Source of the DNA: Pandoraea sp. PE-S2T-3
GTDB lineage: Bacteria > Pseudomonadota > Gammaproteobacteria > Burkholderiales > Burkholderiaceae
Reading direction: 5' to 3'
DNA length: 64,000 nucleotides
NCBI RefSeq assembly: GCF_002179965.1
Contig: NZ_NGUQ01000008.1
Coordinates: 124,001-188,000, forward strand
Each line of letters begins with the position of its first letter. Position 1 is the first letter of the stretch. The position numbers were made by a program, and so were the translations under genes. Below, piece after piece: positions 55,027-64,000 of the stretch. The notes beneath the pieces were generated by a model, which had not been told where the DNA came from, did not search any database, and saw only the letters and a list, made by a program, of their open reading frames with translations.

Positions 55027-55905
55027 TCAGAACGTGTAATCGAGCGTGGTGGCGACCTGATAGTTGGTCTTGTTGAACACGATGGGACTCTTCGATGCGT
55101 TACCGGTGTAGCGAATCAGGCCGCCGGCAACCGTAGTGCTCCAGTGCTTGTTGAATTTGTGCGTCCAGTTCGCCGTCAGGCTCACGCCGTACAGGCCACC
55201 GCCGACGGCATACTGCCGATAGCCGGAATTCAGGCTCTGATTGGCCGTCACACCGAAATACGTCTGCGCATACTTGCCGCTGGCAAAGTGCGCCGTTGCG
55301 CTCACGCCGACCGAATCTTCGGCCGTCTTGAACAGCACGCTGTCCACCGCAAAGCGATAGACATTGCCGCGATCGCGGTTGGAGAGCGGAATATCGGTCG
55401 CGACGCTCACAACGGCCAGATCGCCGATGGCGTAGCCGGCTTGCAACGTGGTGAACACCGAGCCCTTGATGTCGCCCATGCCGCGCAATTTGTCCGAGCC
55501 GGAATCGAGCCCCTTCTTCTGGTCCTTTCGACCGCCGTCGTACGACAGCGCAGCCGACACGAAGAAGCCGGCCGGCAGCGACAGCCGGTAGCCGATGCCG
55601 CTCAGCCCGACGAACACGCCATACGGGGTTTGCAGCGCCAGATTCAGCGCGGGCGTCACGCGGTACTCATTACTGCCCATGTAGCGCGGCGAATAACCGA
55701 CACCGCCACCCACCGTGAACTCGTAACCGCTTTCCGGCGCCTGCGTGGGCAGGCTCGCGTCGGGCTGGATGCCGCTGTAGCGGCCCGGGTCGACGGCGAA
55801 CGCCTGCGGGGCGACACCAGCAAACACGACACCAGCGGCGCTCAGTGCAGCAACGCGGGGAAACAAGCGGAGATAGCGCGGATAGCGAAGGGGGCGGTTT
55901 TTCAT
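55027..55905 (-). CDS. MipA/OmpV-family outer-membrane protein
   Basis: A 292-residue beta-barrel precursor. A signal peptide (residues 1-37, cut after AFA before VDPGRY) is followed by VGYSPRYMGSNEYRVTPALNLALQTPYGVFVGLSGIGY, typical of MipA/OmpV, and a final aromatic residue (DYTF) as in barrel proteins. MipA links murein hydrolases to scaffolds in E. coli; OmpV-type members respond to osmolarity. TAGGA lies 6 nt before the ATG at 55905. It is divergent from the RstAB-like two-component genes, suggesting regulation by them. Confidence 0.9.
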   Translation of the reverse strand: MKNRPLRYPRYLRLFPRVAALSAAGVVFAGVAPQAFAVDPGRYSGIQPDASLPTQAPESGYEFTVGGGVGYSPRYMGSNEYRVTPALNLALQTPYGVFVGLSGIGYRLSLPAGFFVSAALSYDGGRKDQKKGLDSGSDKLRGMGDIKGSVFTTLQAGYAIGDLAVVSVATDIPLSNRDRGNVYRFAVDSVLFKTAEDSVGVSATAHFASGKYAQTYFGVTANQSLNSGYRQYAVGGGLYGVSLTANWTHKFNKHWSTTVAGGLIRYTGNASKSPIVFNKTNYQVATTLDYTF

Positions 55906-56043
55906 TGGATTCCTACAAATTATTGGAAGATTGCAGCCGGTGAACGTAATGACGCGAGAGGAATCAAGACGAACGAACTGCAAGGTGAACGCATGGTAGG
56001 CGCGAACCGGCGGCGTGACTGTTATTCGATTTAGGAGAGTTGT

Positions 56044-56065
56044 GAACAAATGTTTTCAATTGTTC
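56044..56065. promoter_or_regulatory. Candidate operator between MipA/OmpV and the two-component genes
   Basis: GAACAA (56044-56049) and TTGTTC (56060-56065) form an inverted repeat with a 10-bp spacer in the 265-bp divergent region. It could serve either gene. Evidence is only the symmetry. Confidence 0.3.
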
Positions 56066-56170
56066 GCAGGTTTGAAACGCCCGCCGGGCGGGGCTCCCGG
56101 GCAGTAGAATGCGCTTCACGGGAGTGCCGCCCAACACTGCGGCACAGCACAACAGGAAAGGAATACGGCC

Positions 56171-56875
56171 ATGTACCGTGTCTTGCTCGTCGAGGACGAT
56201 GCGCGGCTTGCCGCACTCGTCACCGAATATCTGCACGCTTATCGATTTGAAGTGACGGTGGTGGCCAACGGCGCACGGGCGCTGGAGCGCTTTCGCGCCT
56301 TCTCGCCCGACGTCGTCATCCTTGACCTGATGTTGCCCGGCATGGACGGCATGGAGGTCTGCCGGCAGCTTCGCGCCGTCAGCGCCACGCCCATCCTCAT
56401 CCTGACGGCACGCGAAGACACCTACGATCAGGTCGCCGGGCTCGAAGTCGGGGCCGACGATTACGTCGTCAAGCCGGTTGAACCACGGCTGCTGCTGGCA
56501 CGCCTGCGGGCGCTGTTGCGCCGCGCCACCCCACTCGCCGAGATCGAAGAGCCCACCGAAGACGGTCTCGCGTTCGGCCAGTTGCGCATCGTGCCGCGCG
56601 ACCGCATGGTGTTCTGGCGCGGCCTGCCGGTCGAATTGAAGTCGAACGAATTCAGCCTGCTGCTGATTCTGGCGAAGGGTGCCGGGCGCGTGGTGACCCG
56701 CGACGAGATCCTGCAACAGCTGCGCGGCATCGAATTCGACGGCATCGACCGCACGGTGGACGTGGGCATTTACCGGCTGCGCAAACGCTTCGAAGATACC
56801 GATGGCGAGCCGCAGCGCATCAAGACCGTCTGGGGCCGGGGCTACCTTTTCAGCCCGTCGGCCTGGGAGAGTTGA
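56171..56875 (+). CDS. OmpR-family response regulator (RstA-like)
   Basis: A 234-residue DNA-binding regulator. Receiver: Asp52 (VVILDLMLPGMDG) is the phospho-acceptor, acidic residues are in VEDDARL, the switch Thr is in LILTARED, and Lys101 is in DYVVKPVEPR. A winged helix-turn-helix (about 135-232) follows, with ELKSNEFSLLLILAKGAGRVVTRDEILQ and GIDRTVDVGIYRLRKRF. It is closest to RstA by eye. The kinase gene begins 3 nt after its stop, so the pair is one operon. It is divergent from the MipA/OmpV gene. Confidence 0.93.
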   Translation: MYRVLLVEDDARLAALVTEYLHAYRFEVTVVANGARALERFRAFSPDVVILDLMLPGMDGMEVCRQLRAVSATPILILTAREDTYDQVAGLEVGADDYVVKPVEPRLLLARLRALLRRATPLAEIEEPTEDGLAFGQLRIVPRDRMVFWRGLPVELKSNEFSLLLILAKGAGRVVTRDEILQQLRGIEFDGIDRTVDVGIYRLRKRFEDTDGEPQRIKTVWGRGYLFSPSAWES

Positions 56876-56878
56876 TTC

Positions 56879-58180
56879 ATGTTTCGCATTCTTTTGAAGC
56901 TGTACGGGTTGGTCGCGCTCGCCGTGGTCGTGGCGATCTTGCTGATTAACAACACGTTCGGCTTTTTCTTCTACGACATCCTGAACCGTTCGGCGCAGAA
57001 GCAACTGGGCGCCTATGTCTGGCTCATCAACCAGTCGCTCGAGAAACTGCCGGAATCCGAGTGGCCGGCGTTTATTGCGAAGTTTGAATCCCACGGCAAC
57101 GACAAGATCGAGATCAAGCCGCTCAAAGGCCTGCCGCTGCCGTTCGAATATGCCCGCAAGGATCTCGAAGCCGGGCTCGTCGTCGCCAACGGCATCGACG
57201 GCGATCATTACGCGGTACGTCTGCGCAACTCCGACTGGGTGCTCACCTCGGCGACCGGCACCGACCTGAATCTGCGCCAGATCAACTACCTCGCATACAC
57301 CGTAGTGGCATTGCTGATCCTGCTCGCCGTCCTCACATGGTCGCGCTGGTACTGGACCGACGTGCAGTCGCTCAACCGTGCAGCTTTGCGTTTCGGCGAA
57401 GGCGATTTCAGTTCACGCGCACGCGTCTCGCGCTTCTCGAATCTGGCCGCCCTCGTGCGCGTGTTCAACACGATGGCCGATCGCATCGAGCGCTCGATCA
57501 CCACGCAGAAAGACATGATCAATGCTGTGTCGCATGAACTGCGCACGCCGATCGCGCGGCTCGACTTCGGGCTGGAAATTCTGCAACAGCGCCGTCACGA
57601 CGCCGATGCCGACGATCGTATCGTCGCGCTCAAGGGCGACATTCGCGAGCTTGACGAGTTGGTGACCGAGTTGCTCTCGCTGGCCCGCCTCGATCAGATC
57701 ACCGCGCCACCCACGCGTCATAGCGTGTCGTTGCGGCTGATGTTCGACAGCCTCGCCGCCAATTGCACCGAAGTGCTCGCGTCGCGCTCGATTGCGCTCG
57801 ATATCGCAGCGGAACCCGGTGCCGACTGCGTCGAAGTCGAACCCAAGCTGCTTGCCCGCGCCGTGCAGAACCTGCTCAACAACGCCATGCGCCATACCTC
57901 GCGGCGTATCGTGTGCGGTGCGAAAACCTGCGACGACGGCGGTGTGATGATCTACGTCGACGACGACGGCGAAGGCGTGCCCGCCGAAGACCGCGCGCGC
58001 ATTTTCGAGCCGTTCCACCGTCTCGACAGCAGCCGCAACCGCGCCACTGGCGGCTTCGGGCTGGGGCTGGCCATCGTGCGGCGTATCGCACTGCTGCACG
58101 GCGGCAAGGTCGGCGTGGAGACTTCGCCACTCGGTGGCGCCCGCTTCACCATCACCCTGCCCGGCCCGAACACGATCTGA
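56879..58180 (+). CDS. Sensor histidine kinase (RstB-like)
   Basis: A 433-residue inner-membrane kinase. The first membrane helix is at about residues 10-32 and the second at about 140-160, with a periplasmic sensor between. A HAMP linker (about 160-210) leads to HisKA with His219 in [21 protein letters not shown], and HATPase with N-box LLNNAMRH, G1 DDDGEGVP and [10 protein letters not shown]. Length and pairing fit RstB of E. coli, whose signal includes low Mg2+ through PhoP. Here the signal is unknown. The downstream porin gene begins 108 nt later on the same strand. Confidence 0.92.
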   Translation: MFRILLKLYGLVALAVVVAILLINNTFGFFFYDILNRSAQKQLGAYVWLINQSLEKLPESEWPAFIAKFESHGNDKIEIKPLKGLPLPFEYARKDLEAGLVVANGIDGDHYAVRLRNSDWVLTSATGTDLNLRQINYLAYTVVALLILLAVLTWSRWYWTDVQSLNRAALRFGEGDFSSRARVSRFSNLAALVRVFNTMADRIERSITTQKDMINAVSHELRTPIARLDFGLEILQQRRHDADADDRIVALKGDIRELDELVTELLSLARLDQITAPPTRHSVSLRLMFDSLAANCTEVLASRSIALDIAAEPGADCVEVEPKLLARAVQNLLNNAMRHTSRRIVCGAKTCDDGGVMIYVDDDGEGVPAEDRARIFEPFHRLDSSRNRATGGFGLGLAIVRRIALLHGGKVGVETSPLGGARFTITLPGPNTI

Positions 58181-58288
58181 GCGGCAAGCATTGCAGGACC
58201 TCTTTCGGATGACGATCGATTGTCATGTTGGCGACATGTTGGCCGCTTAACCTGACGGCTCAATTGAATCCCAAAGAGGACTCCTGTA

Positions 58289-59425
58289 ATGAAACCCAAC
58301 TTCCGCATTGCGGCGGCGGGGTGCTGCCTGGCTTTCGCCAGCAGCCTGCCCATGCCCGCCTTGGCCCAGTCAAACGTTCAGCTCTACGGGCTGATCGACT
58401 CGGGTGTCGAATTCCTTACCAACGCCGACAAGAACAGCGCCGGCAACACCGTCAGCCTCTCCCGTGTCACCTCGGGCAACCTCGCCGGTTCGCGCTGGGG
58501 CCTCAAGGGCTCTGAAGACCTCGGTGGCGGCAACAAGGCATTTTTCCTGCTCGAAAACGGCTTCAACCTCGGTAACGGCACGTCCCTTCAGGGCGGTCGC
58601 GAGTTTGGCCGGCTGGCTTATGTCGGTTTGTCGAACAACGCCTTCGGCGCGGTCTCGATCGGCCGTCAGGGCGGCGTGTTCCTTGACTGGGTGAGCAAGT
58701 TCAACCCGCTCAACAACGCCGTGTACGCCATCAAGATGCAGGACACCGCGTTCTCCGATCGTCTGGACAACAGCCTGCGCTACACGGGCAAGTTCGGCGC
58801 CTTCGAAGCGATGGTGCAGTACTCCAAGGGCTATGACGACGTGAGCTTCGGCGCGTCCAGCACCACGCCGGGCGACAACCGCCGTGCGCAAGTGGTCGAC
58901 GCCGGTCTGCGTTACGCCAACGGCCCGCTGTCGTTCGTGATCGCCTACGACCAGAAGAACGGCGGCTCGGTGCTCCCGAACGCTGCGCTGACCTCGAAGG
59001 TCGGCGGTTACGAAGGCAACGTCGATCGCCGCATCGCCGCCGCCGTGCAGTACTCGCTGCAAAGCGTCGACCTGTATGTGGGCTACCGCTACCTGAACGC
59101 CAAGGCGATCCACCTCTCGGCCCTGAACAAGAGCCCGGTGGAAGCATCGAGCTACTACTGGCTGGGCACCACGTGGCACGCCACGCCGGCGCTCGACCTG
59201 TCGGCCACGGCCATGTACCAGAACTTCTACGGCACGAATCGTGACCCGTTGTCGTTCCAGGTCAGCGCCGACTACAGCTTCTCGAAGCGTACCGACGTCT
59301 ACGTCAACATGGGCTACGTCGTGAACCGTAACGGCTCCGACCTCGGTCTGAACGGTTTCGGCACCAACGTGGTGGCCGGCAAGAACCAGTTCGGTACGAT
59401 GGCCGGCGTCAAGCACGTGTTCTGA
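58289..59425 (+). CDS. Gram-negative porin (OmpC-like, Porin_4)
   Basis: A 378-residue outer-membrane trimeric-type porin. Signal peptide residues 1-26 are cut after ALA before [11 protein letters not shown], the classic start of Burkholderiales porins. The barrel is strand-rich with [19 protein letters not shown] and [10 protein letters not shown], and ends in the C-terminal Phe (GVKHVF) needed for assembly. GAGGA lies 9 nt before ATG 58289. The stop codon overlaps the next ATG (TGATG), an unusual tight junction with an ABC importer gene. Confidence 0.93.
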   Translation: MKPNFRIAAAGCCLAFASSLPMPALAQSNVQLYGLIDSGVEFLTNADKNSAGNTVSLSRVTSGNLAGSRWGLKGSEDLGGGNKAFFLLENGFNLGNGTSLQGGREFGRLAYVGLSNNAFGAVSIGRQGGVFLDWVSKFNPLNNAVYAIKMQDTAFSDRLDNSLRYTGKFGAFEAMVQYSKGYDDVSFGASSTTPGDNRRAQVVDAGLRYANGPLSFVIAYDQKNGGSVLPNAALTSKVGGYEGNVDRRIAAAVQYSLQSVDLYVGYRYLNAKAIHLSALNKSPVEASSYYWLGTTWHATPALDLSATAMYQNFYGTNRDPLSFQVSADYSFSKRTDVYVNMGYVVNRNGSDLGLNGFGTNVVAGKNQFGTMAGVKHVF

Positions 59426-60153
59426 TGAAGCGCGACACACGCCTGTCGCACGGCGAGGTGTCGCCGGCAAGCATGGCAAGCAGCGGGGTTCATCTCTCGC
59501 TGCGCGCGCTGCACCAGACGTTTGGTGCAGCGCGCGTGCTTGACGGCATCGATCTCGATGTTCCGGCCGGCACCACGACCGCCTTGCTCGGCCCGTCCGG
59601 CTGCGGCAAGAGCACGCTGCTCAAACTGCTCGCGGGACTGCTCGCGCCTACCGGCGGCGAAATCCGCTTTGACGACACTGTTGTCGCCAGCGACACCGTT
59701 TGCCATTCGCCCGAATTGCGCTCGCTCGGCATGGTCTTTCAGGACTATGCACTGTGGCCGCACATGACCGTGGCGGCCAACGTGGCGTTCCCGCTCGAAA
59801 TGCGCGGTGTGAAACGCGCCGAGCGCGCGCAGCGCGTGGAAGAAGCGCTGACGCTGGTCGGCCTCGGCGGCTACGGCACACGCCGGCCGCAAGCGCTTTC
59901 CGGCGGCCAGCAACAGCGTGTCGCACTGGCGCGCGCCATCGTCTCGGCCCCTCGCCTGCTGCTCTTCGACGAACCGCTATCCAACCTCGATCGCGATCTC
60001 CGCACGCGCCTGTGCACCGACATCGGTGCCCTGCTCTCGCGTCTGGGCACCACGGCTGTGTACGTGACCCACGACCGCGAAGAAGCCGAAGCGCTGGCCG
60101 ATCAGATTGTGATCCTCGCCCACGGGCGCGTTGACAAACGTATTACGAGGTAG
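59425..60153 (+). CDS. ABC transporter ATP-binding protein, ferric/spermidine type
   Basis: A 242-residue ATPase. Walker A is GPSGCGKST (about 56-64), the Q-loop FQDYALWPHMTV, signature LSGGQQQRVALARAI, Walker B LLLFDEPLSNLD and the H-loop VTHDREEAEALA. This is the pattern of FbpC/PotA/PhnT-type importers, but the C-terminal TOBE regulatory domain (about 100 residues) is absent. Its start shares a base with the porin stop. A binding protein and a fused permease follow, making a complete importer. Confidence 0.93.
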   Translation: MKRDTRLSHGEVSPASMASSGVHLSLRALHQTFGAARVLDGIDLDVPAGTTTALLGPSGCGKSTLLKLLAGLLAPTGGEIRFDDTVVASDTVCHSPELRSLGMVFQDYALWPHMTVAANVAFPLEMRGVKRAERAQRVEEALTLVGLGGYGTRRPQALSGGQQQRVALARAIVSAPRLLLFDEPLSNLDRDLRTRLCTDIGALLSRLGTTAVYVTHDREEAEALADQIVILAHGRVDKRITR

Positions 60154-60159
60154 CCCATA

Positions 60160-61131
60160 ATGCTCCACCGCAAAATTATCGCGACACTCACCATGGCCTT
60201 TGCTGCAAGTGTCGGCGCACAACACGCCCATGCGCTGACCGTCTACACCGCCGGCCCCGGCAACCTGAGCAAGAAGCTTGCGACGGGTTTCGAGAAGAAG
60301 ACCGGCATCAAAGTCGATGTATTTCAGGCCACCACCGGCAAGGTGATGGCACGTATCGAAGCCGAACAGGCCAACCCGCGTGCCGACGTCCTCATCTCCG
60401 CCTCGTGGGACACCGCACAAGATCTCGAAAAGCGCGGCTGGCTCGCCCCGTTCCAGAGCGCCAACGCCGCCCGCGTGCCGGCCCCGTTCAAGACGACGCA
60501 TTACGTCGCACAGGGCCTCTCGGCGCTCGGTATCGTGTGGAATGCAAAGTCGGGCACGCCCGAGCCGCACGACTGGCGCGATCTGACCAAGCCCGCGTAT
60601 CGCAATCTCGTGACCATGCCTGACCCGGCCCTCTCGGGCGCCTCGGCCGACTTGTTGCTGGGTCTGCAAGCACGTCTGGGCGGCGAAGCGTGGAAGCTCT
60701 TCGACGATCTGAAGCAAAACGGCATGGTGGTGTCGGGCCCGAACGCGCAGGCGTTGAACCCGGTGCTGCAAGGCGCGAAGGCGGCCGTGTTCGGTGCGGT
60801 CGATTACGTGGCTTACGCAGCAGCCGCAGGTGGCGAAGCCGTGAAGGTGATCTTCCCGACGAGCGGCACGGTGATCGCCCCGCGTCCGATGATGATTCTG
60901 AACACGTCGAAGCTGCAAAGCGAAGCGCGTCAGTTCATCGACTACGTGCTCTCCGACGAGGGTCAGCAACTGGTGGCTGAAGCGTGGCTGATTCCGGCAC
61001 GTGAAGACATTGCCATCAAGCGCGCCTCGTTCAAGGATCTGCGTTTGCTGCCGCAAGGCGACGCACAGTCGTCGAGCGCTTCGCGCGCGGAAGTGCTGGC
61101 CCGTTTCGCAAAACTCAACGGCCAACACTGA
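60160..61131 (+). CDS. ABC transporter periplasmic binding protein, iron(III)/AfuA-like
   Basis: A 323-residue binding protein with a signal peptide (residues 1-25, cut near AHA before LTVYTAG). The mature start LTVYTAGPGNLSKKLATGFEKKTGIKVDVFQATTGKV and the middle RNLVTMPDPALSGASADLL are typical of the FbpA/AfuA/PhnS cluster. FbpA-type ligands include two Tyr; a YVAYAAAAG pattern is present at about 211-219, but true iron liganding cannot be judged. Substrates in this cluster include Fe3+, thiamine and 2-aminoethylphosphonate. Spacing of 6 nt after the ATPase indicates one operon. Confidence 0.88.
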   Translation: MLHRKIIATLTMAFAASVGAQHAHALTVYTAGPGNLSKKLATGFEKKTGIKVDVFQATTGKVMARIEAEQANPRADVLISASWDTAQDLEKRGWLAPFQSANAARVPAPFKTTHYVAQGLSALGIVWNAKSGTPEPHDWRDLTKPAYRNLVTMPDPALSGASADLLLGLQARLGGEAWKLFDDLKQNGMVVSGPNAQALNPVLQGAKAAVFGAVDYVAYAAAAGGEAVKVIFPTSGTVIAPRPMMILNTSKLQSEARQFIDYVLSDEGQQLVAEAWLIPAREDIAIKRASFKDLRLLPQGDAQSSSASRAEVLARFAKLNGQH

Positions 61132-61137
61132 CCCCAC

Positions 61138-62796
61138 GTGAAATCGTTCCGACTTCTCCCGACAGCGACGGTCGCAGCCCTCGCCGTCGTGGTGGCATTA
61201 CCGGTCGCGTTCGTGCTGTTGCAGGCCATCTTCCCGCATCTCGCACAGGGCTCGTTCGACGCGCCCTTCTCCGCCGTCTGGCCGACCCTCGCGCATGACA
61301 GCACGTTGCCGCTCATCGGCAACACGTTGCAGCTCGGGGTGTCGGTGGCGCTGGGCACAGCCCTTGTGGGCGGCGCGCTCGGCGCGGTGCGCGGCTTGTT
61401 CCATGTGCCGTATGCGCGGGTGTGGGATCTGTGTTTCCTGCTGCCGTTTCTGGTGCCGCCGTATCTCGCAGCGCTGGGCTGGATGCTGTTGCTGCAAACC
61501 GGCGGTTACGCGCAGCAGCTCACCGGGCTCGATGCCGGACGCTTCCTCTTCTCGCTGCCGGGCCTCGTCTTCGTGATGACGCTCAACATCTTCCCGGTCG
61601 TGTACTTCGCCGTGTCACGCTCGCTGGCCACCACGGGCTCGCGGCTGGCCGACGTGGCACGCGTGCATGGCGCGTCGGCATGGCGGGCGTTTGCGCGTGT
61701 GACGCTGCCGCTGGCACTGCCGGCGTTTGCCGCCAGTCTGTTGCTCGCGTTCACGATGGCCATCGAAGAGTTCGGTGCCCCTGCCGCTTTGGGGGCACGC
61801 GCCGGGTTTTCGGTGCTGGTCACGTCCATCGAAGGCCGCTTTGCCGACTGGCCCATCGACCTGCCGGGCGCATCGATCCTGTCGGTCGTGCTGGCGACGC
61901 TGGCCTTGCTGGCGTTCGTGTTCCAGCACCGGTTGTCGGCAGGCAAGGACTTCGAGACGCAAACCGGCAAGCCGATCGCTTCACCGCCGCGTGCGTTGGG
62001 TCGCTGGCAACTGCCGGTCATCGTGGGGTTCGGCTTTGTGGCGCTGCTGGCCACCGTCGCGCCGTTGTTCTCGATTCTCGCGACGGCCTTCTCGGGCACG
62101 CTCTCGGGCGGCCTGTCGATGGCGAACCTGACGACGGCACACTTCGCCGCACTGCTGGGTCAAGGGGCAGAAGGGGTCGAAGCGTTGCTGACCAGCTTGT
62201 CGCTGGCGCTGGGCACATCGCTCGTCACCGGCGTGCTGGGCTTCCTGTGTGCGTGGTGTGTGGTGAAGTCGACCATGCGCGGCCGCGTGCTGATCGATGG
62301 CTTGTCGCTGTTGCCGCACGCGCTGCCGGGCATCGTCGTGGGCGTGGGCCTGATCCTCGCGTGGAACCTGCCGTTCTGGCCGGTCACGCCGTACAACACG
62401 TGGGGAATTCTGCTGCTCTCGTACAGCTGCCTGTTGCTGCCGTATCCGGTGCGTTACACGAGCGCCGCGTTGCGTCAGACGGCGGCCTCGCTGGAAGCGG
62501 CTGCCCGCGTGCACGGGGCACCTGCCGGTGTGGCCCTGCGCCGCATCACGCTGCCGTTGGTGATGCCCGCGCTCGCGGCGTCGCTGATGATCGTGTTTGC
62601 GATTGCGTCGCGCGAGCTGGTCACGTCGTTGCTGCTTGCGCCGAGCGGCGTGCAGACAGTGTCGATCTTTGTGTGGCGACAGTTCGAGCAGGGCTCGATC
62701 GGTCAGGGTATGGCGATGGGTGTGGTGTCGATGGCGGTGAGCGGCACGCTACTCATGCTGGCGTCGCGCCTGACCGGCAAACCGGCCAACGCCTGA
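61138..62796 (+). CDS. ABC transporter permease, fused two-domain (FbpB/AfuB-like)
   Basis: A 552-residue inner-membrane permease made of two homologous halves of about 270 residues, each with about six helices and its own coupling loop: LADVARVHGASAWRAFARVTLPLALPAFA (about 178-206) and LEAAARVHGAPAGVALRRITLPLVMPALA (about 452-480). This duplicated form is characteristic of FbpB/SfuB-type ferric and related importers. The GTG start at 61138 lies 6 nt after the binding-protein stop. A strong terminator follows. Confidence 0.92.
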   Translation: MKSFRLLPTATVAALAVVVALPVAFVLLQAIFPHLAQGSFDAPFSAVWPTLAHDSTLPLIGNTLQLGVSVALGTALVGGALGAVRGLFHVPYARVWDLCFLLPFLVPPYLAALGWMLLLQTGGYAQQLTGLDAGRFLFSLPGLVFVMTLNIFPVVYFAVSRSLATTGSRLADVARVHGASAWRAFARVTLPLALPAFAASLLLAFTMAIEEFGAPAALGARAGFSVLVTSIEGRFADWPIDLPGASILSVVLATLALLAFVFQHRLSAGKDFETQTGKPIASPPRALGRWQLPVIVGFGFVALLATVAPLFSILATAFSGTLSGGLSMANLTTAHFAALLGQGAEGVEALLTSLSLALGTSLVTGVLGFLCAWCVVKSTMRGRVLIDGLSLLPHALPGIVVGVGLILAWNLPFWPVTPYNTWGILLLSYSCLLLPYPVRYTSAALRQTAASLEAAARVHGAPAGVALRRITLPLVMPALAASLMIVFAIASRELVTSLLLAPSGVQTVSIFVWRQFEQGSIGQGMAMGVVSMAVSGTLLMLASRLTGKPANA

Positions 62797-62823
62797 CGTT
62801 TATCACCTTGATGTCTTGATGCA

Positions 62824-62859
62824 CGAGGGCGCAGCCATCCGGCTGCGCCCTCGCTTTTT
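62824..62859 (+). terminator. Terminator after the fused permease
   Basis: CGAGGGCGCAGCC (62824-62836) pairs perfectly with GGCTGCGCCCTCG (62841-62853) around ATCC, followed by TTTTT (62855-62859). It ends the porin-ABC operon 27 nt after the stop codon. Confidence 0.94.
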
Positions 62860-62873
62860 CCCTTCCTGAATCG

Positions 62874-64000
62874 TCAGACCGCCACAGCTTCACGCTGCGC
62901 GTCGACCTCGTCATCCACCGAGCTGAGCATCAGGTGCTCGAACGCGCCTAGCGATGCCTTCGCGCCCTCGCCTACCGCAATGACGATCTGCTTGAACGGC
63001 ACCGTCGTCACATCGCCCGCCGCGAACACGCCCGGAATCGACGTGGCGCCCTTTGCATCGACTTCGATCTCGCCGTGACGCGACAGGGCCAGCGTGCCTT
63101 TGAGCCATTCGGTATTCGGCACCAGACCGATCTGCACGAACACGCCTTCCAACGCCACCGTCGTCGTTTCGCCCGAGGCACGGTCGCGATACACCAGACC
63201 GTTCACCTTCTGGCCGTCGCCGACGATTTCCGTCGTTTGCGCATTCATCAGCACGCGCACGTTCGGCAGGCTGCGCAGCTTGCGCTGGAGCACTTCGTCA
63301 GCGCGCAGTTGCGTGCCGTATTCGATCAGCGTGACTTCCTTGACCACACCGGCCAGATCGATCGCCGCTTCCACGCCCGAGTTGCCGCCGCCCACCACGG
63401 CCACGCGCTTGCCCTTGAACAACGGGCCGTCGCAGTGCGGGCAGTACGCCACGCCGCGATTGCGGTAGTCGCGCTCGCCCGGCACACCGATTTCGCGCCA
63501 GCGCGCGCCGGTGGCCAAAACGATCGAGCGGGCCTTGAGTACCGCACCGCTGGCGAGACGCACTTCGTGAATCTTGCCCGGCACCAGCGCGGCGGCGCGT
63601 TGCGTATCGATCACATCGACGTCATATGCCTTCACGTGCTGTTCGAGCGCGGTGGCAAACTTCGGGCCTTCCGTGTGCGTGACCGAGATGAAATTCTCGA
63701 TCGCCATCGTGTCGAGCACCTGACCGCCGAAGCGCTCGGCCACGACGCCCGTCGTGATGCCTTTACGCGCCGCGTAGATCGCAGCGGCGGCACCGGCCGG
63801 GCCGCCGCCGACGATCAGCATGTCGTAGACCGGCTTGTTTTCAAGCGCTTTCGCTGCCCGTGCGCTCGCACCGGTATCGAGCTTGGCGAGCAGTTCCTTC
63901 ACGCTGGTACGGCCTTGCGTGAACGACTCGCCGTTGAGATACACCGTCGGCACGGCCATCACCTGACGGGCTTCGACTTCGCCTTGGAACAGCGCGCCGT
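62874..64000 (-). CDS. ahpF: Alkyl hydroperoxide reductase subunit F (partial, cut by window edge)
   Basis: The flavoprotein that reduces the peroxidase AhpC with NADH. The visible 375 or so residues are the C-terminal part, open to the right edge. The frame continues upstream of the ATG at 63962 into residues [11 protein letters not shown], which match AhpF, so that ATG is internal. Visible are the end of the thioredoxin-like domain ([14 protein letters not shown]), the FAD-binding [15 protein letters not shown], the thioredoxin-reductase-type CPHC in [13 protein letters not shown], the NADH site [12 protein letters not shown], and [19 protein letters not shown]. The N-terminal domain with the first CxxC lies outside. 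ahpC probably precedes it beyond the window. Confidence 0.96.
   Translation of the reverse strand, partial: GALFQGEVEARQVMAVPTVYLNGESFTQGRTSVKELLAKLDTGASARAAKALENKPVYDMLIVGGGPAGAAAAIYAARKGITTGVVAERFGGQVLDTMAIENFISVTHTEGPKFATALEQHVKAYDVDVIDTQRAAALVPGKIHEVRLASGAVLKARSIVLATGARWREIGVPGERDYRNRGVAYCPHCDGPLFKGKRVAVVGGGNSGVEAAIDLAGVVKEVTLIEYGTQLRADEVLQRKLRSLPNVRVLMNAQTTEIVGDGQKVNGLVYRDRASGETTTVALEGVFVQIGLVPNTEWLKGTLALSRHGEIEVDAKGATSIPGVFAAGDVTTVPFKQIVIAVGEGAKASLGAFEHLMLSSVDDEVDAQREAVAV

Noticed and set aside
58181-58288. A Fur box ahead of the porin-ABC operon
   Set aside because: Only short inverted repeats (ATGAC/GTCAT, CATGT/ACATG) are seen, not GATAATGATAATC-like repeats.
59977-61137. A 386-codon leftward frame over the ABC ATPase and binding-protein genes
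   Set aside because: Shadow of two family-supported genes; no ribosome site or domain.

Overview
The window is a 64 kb stretch of high-GC chromosome from a beta-proteobacterium of the Burkholderiaceae. The gene set and the protein sequences look most like Pandoraea or a close relative. That placement is an inference from protein recall, not from a search. The DNA is densely coding, with ordinary Shine-Dalgarno sites, many 1-4 nt stop/start overlaps and several perfect hairpin terminators. I see no tRNA, rRNA, insertion sequence, prophage, CRISPR array or obvious pseudogene. Only the last gene, ahpF, is cut by the window edge.

Layout. 0-6.7 kb: edd (Entner-Doudoroff) with a HexR-like operator over its promoter, a LysR regulator divergent from an aldehyde dehydrogenase, a DapA-family lyase and a small HTH protein. 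6.7-11.6 kb: the Mg2+ P-type ATPase mgtA, with a long leader holding a 59-codon reading frame with a good ribosome site and a strong hairpin, then a PAP2 phosphatase and rnk. 12-16.6 kb: hemL, then lemA, two TPM-domain genes and ribD in tight order. 16.7-19.6 kb: a three-gene oxalocrotonate branch of catechol meta-cleavage, divergent from a LysR regulator, with an ATAC-N7-GTAT operator between them. 20-25 kb: a complete livKHMGF branched-chain amino-acid transporter. 25-31 kb: an ArsR/SRPBCC pair, ribBA-ribH-nusB, an aminotransferase and a lytic transglycosylase. 31-41.7 kb: ubiD, gabD, an APC permease, an EAL-CBS-GGDEF protein and metNIQ.

41.8-48.2 kb is the most coherent accessory locus. 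A CHASE3 histidine kinase is divergent from a NarL-type regulator and a stand-alone receiver. Around them lie a ferritin-like protein, two tandem DUF1328 membrane peptides, CsbD, an entericidin-like lipoprotein, an exported protein with three CX10C repeats and an exported Pro/Tyr-rich protein. It reads as a stress or cell-envelope regulon built around one phosphorelay, and it is my best candidate for an undescribed system.

48-64 kb: a soluble chemoreceptor, a LysR/TSUP exporter pair, a PfkB-type sugar kinase, another LysR, a thioester-reductase-like protein, a MipA/OmpV porin divergent from an RstAB-like two-component system, a trimeric-type porin coupled to a ferric-type ABC importer, and the C-terminal part of ahpF.

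Functional themes are central metabolism (Entner-Doudoroff, riboflavin, haem, ubiquinone), amino-acid and metal import, aromatic catabolism, and envelope stress. Start sites were chosen from ribosome-binding sites and family alignments recalled from memory. Promoter and operator calls come from reading the bases and are weaker than the gene calls.
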